Shown: in pieces, positions 1 through 6,801 of the stretch
How positions within the stretch are numbered: the stretch's first letter is position 1
Layout of the letters: each line of letters starts with the position of its first letter
Source: Clostridiales bacterium
GTDB lineage: Bacteria; Bacillota; Clostridia; Oscillospirales; Acutalibacteraceae
Direction of reading: 5' to 3'
Assembly (NCBI GenBank): GCA_019417145.1
Contig: DXVY01000013.1
Span: 1-10,435, forward strand
DNA: 10,435 nucleotides
Notes under the pieces: model-generated
What the model was told of the DNA's origin: nothing
The model's database searches: none
What the model saw: the letters and a program-made list of their open reading frames with translations, nothing else
Translations under genes and position numbers: made by a program

Positions 1-2226
1 GACCCCTGGAACATGAACCGGAAATGGGGCATGCTGGTGGCCGCCCGGCCGGGCGTGGTGTTTGCGGTCAAAGGAAATCTAGCCAAAACCTACGCGCCCA
101 GCCTGATCGCCTACGGTAACGAGGTGGTATGGACCGACCCGGCTACCGGGGATTCCCACATTTATCAGGTATTTAATGGCAATACCACCGTGAAAAAGAA
201 CCTGGACGGCAGCGACGCCGGTTGGCCCAGCTATGCGGTGGGGACCAACGCGCCCACCGCTGTCCAGACGGCCATGGAGGAAGCTTATATCCAAAGCGGC
301 TGGGATAACGACAGCTTTGGCGGCCCCTACAACCTGGGATTCCCCGCCGCCGCAGCCCAGCAGGACGGCGACATCTGGTTCCAGGAGTTCTTTGGAAACG
401 ACAGCGCCGGCGCGTCGCCCCAGGCCGACCGGAACGGAGACTATGGCATTTCTTATCTTGTGGCCTCGGCCGATGATCCCGACGCCGCCTACATCGTCAC
501 CGATGCGATCATGACCGCCTGGGCCTCCACCTGGCAGGATGTGGATAGCAACGTACAGCGGTTTGCCATGACCGGGGCTCCCATTGGCGATCAGTATACC
601 GATGAAGACGGCAACACGGTGCAGGAATTTGAAAAGGCCCGCATCGAGATATCCAAAGAGGGAGAAACCCAGATTCTCTACAGCACGGGGCATTTTGAAA
701 GCTTCGACCTTTCGTCCGGCGGCGAGATGGAAAATTATCTGTCCGAAGGCGATCAGATCACCATTTTGGCCAAGGACGGCGCTGATCTGACCCAAATCGC
801 TTTTGACTATACCCTTTGCGACGGCGCCGCCTGTGATATCCCCTCCGGCAAGGTGCAGGACTTTACCAATCCGGTATCGTATACCATCACCTCCTATGAC
901 GGAACCGAAACCACCTATACTGTTTCCGTCGTAACCCGCGCCGACATCCCCGAGGCGGATAAGGAAGCCGCCGCCATAGCCGCGGAAGCTATCGATGCCC
1001 TGCCCGAAACCGTATATTTGAATCACAAAGAGCAGGTAGCCGCCGCTGACGACACCTATGATAACCTGAGCCCCATGGGCCGTCTGCTGGTTCCGGAAGC
1101 ACAGGCGCAAAAACTGTCCGCCGCCGTGGCTCGAATCAATATACTGGATACGCCCATTCGGGTCACCTGTGTGGGCGACAGCATCACCGAAGGCGTAGGC
1201 GGCAGTGCCGGCATGTCTTACCCCGATCAGATGCAAAAGCTGCTGGGCAGCGGCTATGAAATATTCAATGCCGGCGTCAGTGCGACCAATATCATTAAGC
1301 AGCAGGGCGACGTTGGGCAAGGCACAACCTTCCCCTACTGGACCACCGCCAAGTATACGCAGGGCAAAGAATTTAATCCCGATATCGCGATTATAATGTT
1401 GGGAACCAACGACGCCTCGACCCGCAATTGGGTACAGTCGGGTATTGAAAATATACGGCAGGTATTTAAGGAAGACTATCGATCGCTGGTTAGGGAGTAT
1501 AAGGAGTTGGGCGCATATGTGATCATTGCCCTGCCCACCACCTGCTATGGCGGTTGGAGCGAGCGTACGCCCAACCTGGAAAATGACATTATCCCCGCTT
1601 TGTATGAACTAGCCGAAGAAGAAAATACAGGGTTGGTTGATATGCATTCTTTCACCGCCAATCATCGCGATTGGTTCCCTGACGATTTGCATCCCAACAA
1701 CACTTCTTATGGCTATTTTGCGGCTGAGTTCGCCAAATATGTGACCGAGGCCGCCCAAAAGGTCACCAGCGACCGTCTGGCCGACCTGCAGGCCGGCGGA
1801 CAGACTATAGAGGACTTTGATCCCGACACCTTCCAATACGAAATTCAATTGGAAGAGGAAGAGGAAATTCCCGAAATATCCGCGTCGGCCGCCTTTGAGG
1901 GCGCCGAGGTCGTCTGCACCCAGGCGGACGACAACGGCATCGCCACCGTCACGGTCACCTCTGCCGACGGCAGATACCAGCAGGTGTATACCCTCCACTT
2001 CCAGCAGGCGGGCATCCCCGGTACGGAGATCCTGCCGGGCGACCTGGACAACGACGAAGAGGTAACTATCGCCGACGTCATGGAGGCCTGCAAGGTTATG
2101 GCCCGAGAGTCGGCGGGCACCGATCCCACGGATGATGAAATCGCCCGTGGAGACCTGGATGACGACGGAGAGATCACCATCGCCGACGTCATGGAAATCT
2201 GTAAAATCCTGGCTCGGCAAGGGTAA
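1..2226 (+). CDS. Secreted SGNH/GDSL esterase with LGFP-like repeats and C-terminal type I dockerin (5' partial)
   Basis: Probably an extracellular carbohydrate esterase or lipase-like hydrolase attached to a cohesin-bearing scaffold or surface protein. Residues are counted from the Met at base 13. LGFP-like repeats lie near 105-150 (NLGFP at 107-111) and 187-215 (GAPIGDQY then QEFE). A beta-sandwich follows at about 210-310 and a short helical segment at about 313-375. The SGNH hydrolase spans about 380-580: GDS with nucleophile Ser390, the GTND block with Asn466, and Asp557-x-x-His560. A second beta-sandwich precedes the dockerin (676-737), whose two calcium loops begin at Asp677 and Asp714. 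The frame is open to base 1. The Met at 13 has no ribosome site and no convincing signal peptide follows it, so the true start and the export signal lie upstream. The substrate is unknown (acetyl-xylan-type esterase is one option). The domain calls for hydrolase and dockerin are firm; the beta modules are tentative. Confidence 0.88.
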   Translation, partial: DPWNMNRKWGMLVAARPGVVFAVKGNLAKTYAPSLIAYGNEVVWTDPATGDSHIYQVFNGNTTVKKNLDGSDAGWPSYAVGTNAPTAVQTAMEEAYIQSGWDNDSFGGPYNLGFPAAAAQQDGDIWFQEFFGNDSAGASPQADRNGDYGISYLVASADDPDAAYIVTDAIMTAWASTWQDVDSNVQRFAMTGAPIGDQYTDEDGNTVQEFEKARIEISKEGETQILYSTGHFESFDLSSGGEMENYLSEGDQITILAKDGADLTQIAFDYTLCDGAACDIPSGKVQDFTNPVSYTITSYDGTETTYTVSVVTRADIPEADKEAAAIAAEAIDALPETVYLNHKEQVAAADDTYDNLSPMGRLLVPEAQAQKLSAAVARINILDTPIRVTCVGDSITEGVGGSAGMSYPDQMQKLLGSGYEIFNAGVSATNIIKQQGDVGQGTTFPYWTTAKYTQGKEFNPDIAIIMLGTNDASTRNWVQSGIENIRQVFKEDYRSLVREYKELGAYVIIALPTTCYGGWSERTPNLENDIIPALYELAEEENTGLVDMHSFTANHRDWFPDDLHPNNTSYGYFAAEFAKYVTEAAQKVTSDRLADLQAGGQTIEDFDPDTFQYEIQLEEEEEIPEISASAAFEGAEVVCTQADDNGIATVTVTSADGRYQQVYTLHFQQAGIPGTEILPGDLDNDEEVTIADVMEACKVMARESAGTDPTDDEIARGDLDDDGEITIADVMEICKILARQG

Positions 2227-2251
2227 ACCGGCCAACTATACATTCGTTTCA

Positions 2252-2281
2252 CCCGCCTTCCGTTCCGGAAGGCGGGTTTTT
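2252..2281 (+). terminator. Rho-independent terminator after the dockerin esterase
   Basis: Perfect 10-bp GC-rich stem (CCCGCCTTCC at 2252-2261 with GGAAGGCGGG at 2267-2276), 5-base loop, then five T. It sits 25 bases after the stop codon and separates the esterase from the SpoVB-like gene. Confidence 0.92.
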
Positions 2282-2304
2282 CTACGGCCTACCGGCCGCC
2301 GCAC

Positions 2305-2334
2305 GCATAAAGGTCCACCTCGTCCCCATAGTAT
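2305..2334 (+). promoter_or_regulatory. Possible sigma-E (sporulation) promoter for the SpoVB-like gene
   Basis: GCATAAA (2305-2311) and CATAGTAT (2327-2334) are separated by 15 bases. The Bacillus sigma-E consensus is roughly KMATATT, 14-15 bases, CATACANT, so the match is about 5/7 and 6/8 with the right spacing. In B. subtilis spoVB is a sigma-E gene. No good sigma-A promoter was seen between the terminator at 2281 and the start at 2373. This is a motif resemblance only. Confidence 0.35.
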
Positions 2335-2372
2335 GTACCATGGCTATCTATGCCGCAGGCAGGGGGACGATT

Positions 2373-3938
2373 ATGAAAAGATTCACCTTTTTAAAAAATG
2401 CCGCCATCCTGACGGCCACCGCATTGATCCTACGTACCATGGGGATTTTCTTCCGCATATACATGTCCAACGCCATCGGCGCGGAAGGCATGGGTCTCTA
2501 CCAGCTGATCTTCTCGGTCTATGTGCTGGCGGCCGCCTTTGCCGGCGGCGGCATATCCACCGCCGTCACCCGTTTGTGCGCCGATGAGTTGGCCTGTGGA
2601 TCCAGAAGATCGGTCATCCGCATCTTGCACAAGGCGCTTGTTTTGACGGCCGTCATATCCCTGATCTCCATGGCGCTGGTGTTTTTTTCGGCCGATTTTA
2701 TCGCCGGCGTCTTTTTGGGAGACCTACGGGCTGCCCCGGCGCTGCGCATTCTCTGCCCCAGCCTGCCCTTTATGGGCATTTCCTCCTGTCTGCGGGGCTA
2801 TTTTATCGCCCGGCGGAAGACCGGAAACCCTTCTGCGGCCCAGATTTTTGAACAACTGATCCGTATCGGCGTGGTCATGGCGCTGCTGGCCGCATGGGCG
2901 GGCAAGGGCGTGACCATGGCCTGCGCCGCCGTGCTTTTGGGAGACACGGTGGCGGAAATCTGCTCCTGCGGCTATATGTATCTGGGCTACCTGCGGGATA
3001 AACGCCGTCTGCCGGCCCACGACGAGCGGCCGGACCGCCCCGCCTATCCGGTTTATAAAAAGATACTGGCCATCGCCCTGCCCATAACCGGAGGCCGCTA
3101 TCTAAACACCATCCTACGCACGGTGGAAAATCTCTTGATTCCCGGGGCCCTGAGCCGCTATGCCGGCGGTCGTGAGACCGGTCTGAGCCAGTTCGGCATG
3201 CTAAAGGGCATGGCCATGCCCATTCTCTTTTTCCCCTCCTCCTTCCTCTCCGCCATGTCCACCCTGCTGGTCCCGGAGATATCCGAGGCGGCGGCCAGAG
3301 GGCAGAAGCAAAGGGTGGCCCGCACCACCAGCCGCTCCATCCATATTACCCTGGCCGCCTCCATACTCATCGGCGGCCTCTTCCTCCTGTTTGCACCCGC
3401 CATAGGCCAGGTCATTTACGGCAGTGAAGAGGTGGGCTATCTCATTCGCGCCCTGGCCCCCATTGTGCCGTTTATGTATCTGGAGAGCGTCTGCGACGGT
3501 ATTCTCAAGGGCCTGAACCAGCAGACCAGCTCCTTTGCCTACAGCATAGTGGATTCCCTGAGCCGGATTGGCCTGATCCTGGCCCTGGTGCCCTTCAGGG
3601 GCATGCAGGGCTTCCTGGCAGTGATGGTGTTCAGCAATATCTTAACCTCTTCTCTGAACATACGCCGGCTGCTGATGGTCACCCATCTGCGGCTGCGGTT
3701 ACTCCAGTGGATTATCAAGCCGCTGGCCTGCGTAGCAGCCGGCGGCGCGGGGGGCTATTTCTTATTTATCGCCATGGAGCGGGCGGGTCTTCCCCTTCTC
3801 GCCAGCCTGCCCTTGGCCCTTGCGGTCTCGTCCGCCCTGTATCTGCTGCTTATGCTCCTGACCGGCGGCATCAAAAAAGGCGACCTGCAGGCCCTGCGCC
3901 CGTCCGGACGCACCCCCGCGCCACAAAACGCCGGTTGA
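2373..3938 (+). CDS. spoVB: SpoVB-like MOP-superfamily flippase / polysaccharide exporter
   Basis: A 521-residue polytopic inner-membrane protein of the MATE-like MOP superfamily (MurJ/Wzx/SpoVB branch). Members flip lipid-linked precursors; SpoVB acts in spore cortex formation. The N-terminus (FLKNAAILTATALILR, then IGAEGMGLYQLIFSVY) is typical of the Firmicutes SpoVB group, and the length is close to the roughly 518 residues of B. subtilis SpoVB. Hydrophobic segments recur along the whole protein, with basic loops such as RDKRR near residue 209. The start at 2373 is preferred because AGGGGG (2361-2366) lies at good distance and the conserved N-terminus begins there; an in-frame ATG at 2340 has no such site. 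The gene stands alone between a terminator and the metal-resistance promoter. Clostridia often carry several paralogues, so a role in other envelope polysaccharides is possible. Confidence 0.85.
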   Translation: MKRFTFLKNAAILTATALILRTMGIFFRIYMSNAIGAEGMGLYQLIFSVYVLAAAFAGGGISTAVTRLCADELACGSRRSVIRILHKALVLTAVISLISMALVFFSADFIAGVFLGDLRAAPALRILCPSLPFMGISSCLRGYFIARRKTGNPSAAQIFEQLIRIGVVMALLAAWAGKGVTMACAAVLLGDTVAEICSCGYMYLGYLRDKRRLPAHDERPDRPAYPVYKKILAIALPITGGRYLNTILRTVENLLIPGALSRYAGGRETGLSQFGMLKGMAMPILFFPSSFLSAMSTLLVPEISEAAARGQKQRVARTTSRSIHITLAASILIGGLFLLFAPAIGQVIYGSEEVGYLIRALAPIVPFMYLESVCDGILKGLNQQTSSFAYSIVDSLSRIGLILALVPFRGMQGFLAVMVFSNILTSSLNIRRLLMVTHLRLRLLQWIIKPLACVAAGGAGGYFLFIAMERAGLPLLASLPLALAVSSALYLLLMLLTGGIKKGDLQALRPSGRTPAPQNAG

Positions 3939-3987
3939 CCGCGTCCATATTACCATAAAAATATTTAAAATTTCTTTTATGTCCCTC

Positions 3988-4016
3988 TTGACAACGATTC
4001 GAGAGGGGCATATACT
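3988..4016 (+). promoter_or_regulatory. Sigma-A promoter of the metal-efflux operon
   Basis: Perfect -35 TTGACA (3988-3993), 17-base spacer, -10 TATACT (4011-4016). An AT-rich tract (3955-3980) lies just upstream and could act as an UP element. The -10 overlaps a 10-base palindrome TACTATAGTA (4012-4021). Transcription would begin near 4022-4024, immediately before the operator. Confidence 0.88.
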
Positions 4017-4025
4017 ATAGTAAAC

Positions 4026-4046
4026 AAATGAACATCTATTCATATG
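4026..4046 (+). promoter_or_regulatory. SmtB/CadC-type operator
   Basis: Inverted repeat ATGAA (4028-4032), six bases, TTCAT (4039-4043), embedded in AT-rich flanks. It closely resembles operators bound by SmtB, CzrA and CadC, which have the form ATATGAACA...TATTCATAT. It lies over the predicted start of transcription, between the promoter and the repressor's own ribosome site, so the bound repressor would shut off its own operon and metal would relieve this. Confidence 0.75.
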
Positions 4047-4062
4047 AAGAAAGGTGATCGAA

Positions 4063-4425
4063 ATGGCGGATAAACCCATGGCGACCTCTGAGCAGGGTAG
4101 CGGGGACGATTCCATAGAAGCAATCCGGTCGGAAATGCCCACGCAGGAGACCCTATATGACCTGGCCGAGCTTTTTAAGATGTTCGGCGATTCCACCCGC
4201 ATCGGTATTCTCTGCGCTCTCTATCAAAATGAACTTTGCGTCTACGATATCGCCCGGCTGTTAAACATGACCCAGTCGGCCATTTCCCATCAGCTGCGGC
4301 TGCTGCGCACGGCCGGGCTGGTGCGCGCTCGGCGGGCGGGTAAATCGATTTTTTACTCCCTGGATGACGGACATGTGTACTCCATCTTCCAGCAGGGCCT
4401 GGAGCACGTCACCGAGCTGGGATAG
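4063..4425 (+). CDS. ArsR/SmtB-family zinc/cadmium-sensing repressor
   Basis: A 120-residue winged-helix repressor that should release DNA when it binds metal. Helix-turn-helix: about residues 58-82 (VYDIARLL, then MTQSAISHQLRLL). The full alpha-5 metal site of SmtB/CzrA is present: Asp102, His104, His115, Glu118, with the exact DxH-10-HxxE spacing. Of the alpha-3N site, Cys59 and Asp62 match SmtB Cys61 and Asp64, but the N-terminal arm has no Cys or His, so that site looks incomplete. The second Cys of the CadC motif ELCVC is Tyr61. Zn(II) or Co(II) is therefore the likeliest signal, and Cd(II) or Pb(II) through a CadC-type site is less likely. The start is ATG 4063 because AAAGGTG just upstream serves as ribosome site; a GTG at 4054 lies inside that site. 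The ATPase gene follows after 32 bases. Confidence 0.9.
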   Translation: MADKPMATSEQGSGDDSIEAIRSEMPTQETLYDLAELFKMFGDSTRIGILCALYQNELCVYDIARLLNMTQSAISHQLRLLRTAGLVRARRAGKSIFYSLDDGHVYSIFQQGLEHVTELG

Positions 4426-4457
4426 ACACAACCCAGAACATGAGAGGAGTGATTGCT

Positions 4458-6617
4458 ATGGAGATGACCCGGCACGTATATCGTTTGGATGGGCTACATT
4501 GCGCCAACTGCGCGGCAAAAATTGAAAGGGCGCTGCAAAAAACGCAAGGCGTGAACGCTGCTCATATAGATTTGGCTACGGCGCGGCTGTCGGTAGAATC
4601 CCGGAATCGGCCGGAGGTGATGGAGGCGCATGTGCGAAAGATCGTCAAGGCCACCGAGCCCCAGGTGCGGGTGGTGGATCTGCACCGGTCCGCGACCGCG
4701 CCGGGATCCCATGAAGGGGAATCCCATCATGACCACACCCATTCCCCCGCCGACGCGCACAGCCATACCAACGCCGGCGGCGGGATCAAGCGGGCGCTGG
4801 GGATATTCCTGGGTTCGGCGGCTCTCATCGCCTTGTCCTTTATTCCCTTTGAAAGCTGGATGCCCGGGGGATGGTGGCTGTCCTACGGTCTTCTGGCCGC
4901 GGCGGCCCTTTTATCCGGATGGCGGACCATTCTGGAGGGCGTCAAATCCATCCTACACCTGCGCATGGATGAAACCACCCTGATGTCGGTGGCGGCCATC
5001 GCGGCCTTCGCCATTGGGGAGGGCTTTGAGGGGGCCATGGTGCTGACCCTATTCTATCTGGGTGAAATATTCGAGACAGCGGCGGCCGGCCGCTCGCGCA
5101 AGGAGATAGAAAAGCTGGCCGAAATACGGCCCGACACGGCCCGTCTACAGACGGCGAAGGGTGAGCAGACCGTTCCCGCCGCTCAGGTGCAGCCCGGCGA
5201 TGTGATCCTGGTCCAGCCCTTTGAGCGTATCCCGCTGGACGGGGAGATTCTAGAAGGCGTCTCCACATTGGACGCCTCAGCCCTGACCGGCGAGAGCCTA
5301 CCCATGGAGGCCGCGCCCGGCGGACAGGTGCTCAGCGGCATGCAGAACGGCGAGGGGCTGCTGCGTATCCGCACCACCGCGGGCTACGAACAGTCGGCCG
5401 CCTCCCGCATCATCGCTTTAGTGGAGGACGCCAGCGCCCGCAAGGGAAAGGTCGAGCAGTTCATTACCCGTTTCGCCCGGGTCTATACCCCTCTGGTCAC
5501 GGCTGCGGCCCTACTGCTGGTCGCTATTCCCAGTATTGTAACCGGGGATTTTATAACCTGGCTAACGCGCGGCCTCACCTTCCTGGTCGCCTCCTGTCCC
5601 TGTGCGCTGGTCATCTCCATCCCGCTGGCCCTCTATTCGGGTATTGGCGCCGCTTCCAAGCGGGGTGTACTGATCAAGGGCGGCAGATTTGAGGAGATCC
5701 TGGCCCGGCCTAAGGCCATCGTCTTTGACAAGACCGGCACCTTGACCACCGGCAGGCTGTCGGTGACCCGGGTTCGTGCTGCGGATGGCTTTGAGGAAGA
5801 GGAGATTTTGCGTCTGGCAGGCGTGGCAGAAGCCCATTCGGCCCATCCCGCCGCCAAGGCGGTTTGGGAGAAGGCCGGCGGCCCGGCAGCCGGGAAGGGC
5901 ACGTACGCCGAAGAGCCGGGCCACGGCGTGATCTACAGGCCGGATGACCATCACGTCATCCTATGCGGCTCTTACCGCCTGATGGAGGAATACGGCGTGG
6001 ATGTAAGCGGTATGCCCGGCATGTCCATATATCTGGCGGTGGACCAACGGCTGGCAGGCGGTATAGAGGTAACCGATACCGTGCGGCCGGAGGCCAAGGA
6101 AGCCATAGGCGCCTTGCGGACTCTGGGCGTGGAGAAGCTCTGCATGCTCACCGGCGACAACGAGCAGACCGCAGCAGCCGTGGCCTCCCAGTGCGGACTA
6201 GACGGCTATTATGCCGGTTTGCTGCCTGAGCAGAAGGTGGAGCGGATGCTGGAGCTGAAAGAAAAGCACAGCCCCGTACTCTTTGTGGGGGACGGCATCA
6301 ACGACGCGCCCGTATTGGCGGCAGCCGACGCCGGCGTAGCCATGGGACTGGGCACCGACGCGGCCATTGAAGCCGCCGATGTGGTCCTTTCCGGCGACTC
6401 GTTGAGCGGCCTTGCGGCCGGCGTGCGGGTCAGCCGCCGGGCTATGGGCATCGCCCGATTTAATATCGTGTTTGCTCTGGGCGTAAAGGCGGCCGTCCTG
6501 ATCCTAGCTGCGGTTGGGGTGGCCCCCATGGCCGCGGCGGTATTCGCCGACGTGGGCGTATCGGTTCTTTCGGTGCTCAACGCCACCCGTATTCTCAAGC
6601 AGCCGCGCACAGCCTAA
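4458..6617 (+). CDS. zntA: P1B-2 Zn2+/Cd2+/Pb2+ efflux ATPase (ZntA/CadA type)
   Basis: Membrane ATPase of 719 residues that pumps soft divalent metals out of the cell. It has an N-terminal heavy-metal-associated domain with Cys15-x-x-Cys18, then a His-rich stretch at 85-103 (seven His in 19 residues). The actuator loop TGES is at 277-280. CPC at 380-382 lies in the metal-site membrane helix. The phosphorylated Asp424 is in DKTGT, the nucleotide-domain HP motif is at 463-464, and GDGIND starts at 611. Lys677 and Asp698 in the last two membrane helices, together with CPC, mark the Zn/Cd/Pb (P1B-2) subgroup rather than the copper group. ATG 4458 is chosen because GAGAGGAG precedes it; an ATG at 4440 would place that ribosome site inside the gene. 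It is co-transcribed with the repressor and ends at a strong terminator. Confidence 0.94.
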   Translation: MEMTRHVYRLDGLHCANCAAKIERALQKTQGVNAAHIDLATARLSVESRNRPEVMEAHVRKIVKATEPQVRVVDLHRSATAPGSHEGESHHDHTHSPADAHSHTNAGGGIKRALGIFLGSAALIALSFIPFESWMPGGWWLSYGLLAAAALLSGWRTILEGVKSILHLRMDETTLMSVAAIAAFAIGEGFEGAMVLTLFYLGEIFETAAAGRSRKEIEKLAEIRPDTARLQTAKGEQTVPAAQVQPGDVILVQPFERIPLDGEILEGVSTLDASALTGESLPMEAAPGGQVLSGMQNGEGLLRIRTTAGYEQSAASRIIALVEDASARKGKVEQFITRFARVYTPLVTAAALLLVAIPSIVTGDFITWLTRGLTFLVASCPCALVISIPLALYSGIGAASKRGVLIKGGRFEEILARPKAIVFDKTGTLTTGRLSVTRVRAADGFEEEEILRLAGVAEAHSAHPAAKAVWEKAGGPAAGKGTYAEEPGHGVIYRPDDHHVILCGSYRLMEEYGVDVSGMPGMSIYLAVDQRLAGGIEVTDTVRPEAKEAIGALRTLGVEKLCMLTGDNEQTAAAVASQCGLDGYYAGLLPEQKVERMLELKEKHSPVLFVGDGINDAPVLAAADAGVAMGLGTDAAIEAADVVLSGDSLSGLAAGVRVSRRAMGIARFNIVFALGVKAAVLILAAVGVAPMAAAVFADVGVSVLSVLNATRILKQPRTA

Positions 6618-6630
6618 TGCAGACATTCCG

Positions 6631-6667
6631 CCCGCAGCGGCCGATCGGCCGCTGCGGGCTTCTCTTT
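6631..6667 (+). terminator. Rho-independent terminator of the metal-efflux operon
   Basis: Perfect 12-bp stem (6631-6642 with 6647-6658) around a GATC tetraloop, followed by a T-rich run (TCTCTTTTT). It begins 13 bases after the ATPase stop. The next promoter starts only 20 bases past the stem, so the two operons are tightly packed. Confidence 0.93.
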
Positions 6668-6678
6668 TTCTCCCGGAA

Positions 6679-6708
6679 TTGACAGCGCTCGGCGGGAAAT
6701 GCTATAAT
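6679..6708 (+). promoter_or_regulatory. Sigma-A promoter of the racemase-like/decarboxylase-like operon
   Basis: Perfect -35 TTGACA (6679-6684) and -10 TATAAT (6703-6708), 18 bases apart, with an extended -10 TG (6700-6701). This predicts strong constitutive expression and a leader of about 87 bases. No operator-like repeat was recognised in that leader. Confidence 0.88.
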
Positions 6709-6801
6709 GATATAAAATGAGCGGAAAGCTTCCAACCACCACGTTGCCTGCCGCAAAATCCCGCAGACAGAAAATCCGCCACGGAAAAGGAGGAATGGCC
6801 C

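Noticed and set aside
79..1320. Long minus-strand open frame of 413 codons opposite the esterase gene
   Set aside because: It mirrors the codon periodicity of a GC-rich plus-strand gene with clear domains. Its translation is Gly-rich and low in complexity, matches no family and has no ribosome site.
2340..2372. Upstream ATG at 2340 as start of the SpoVB-like protein
   Set aside because: The extra 11 residues are not part of the conserved N-terminus and no ribosome site precedes them, while AGGGGG precedes the ATG at 2373.
2132..2587. Plus-strand frame overlapping the dockerin end and the SpoVB-like start
   Set aside because: It reads through the terminator and overlaps two supported genes in another frame, with no family resemblance.
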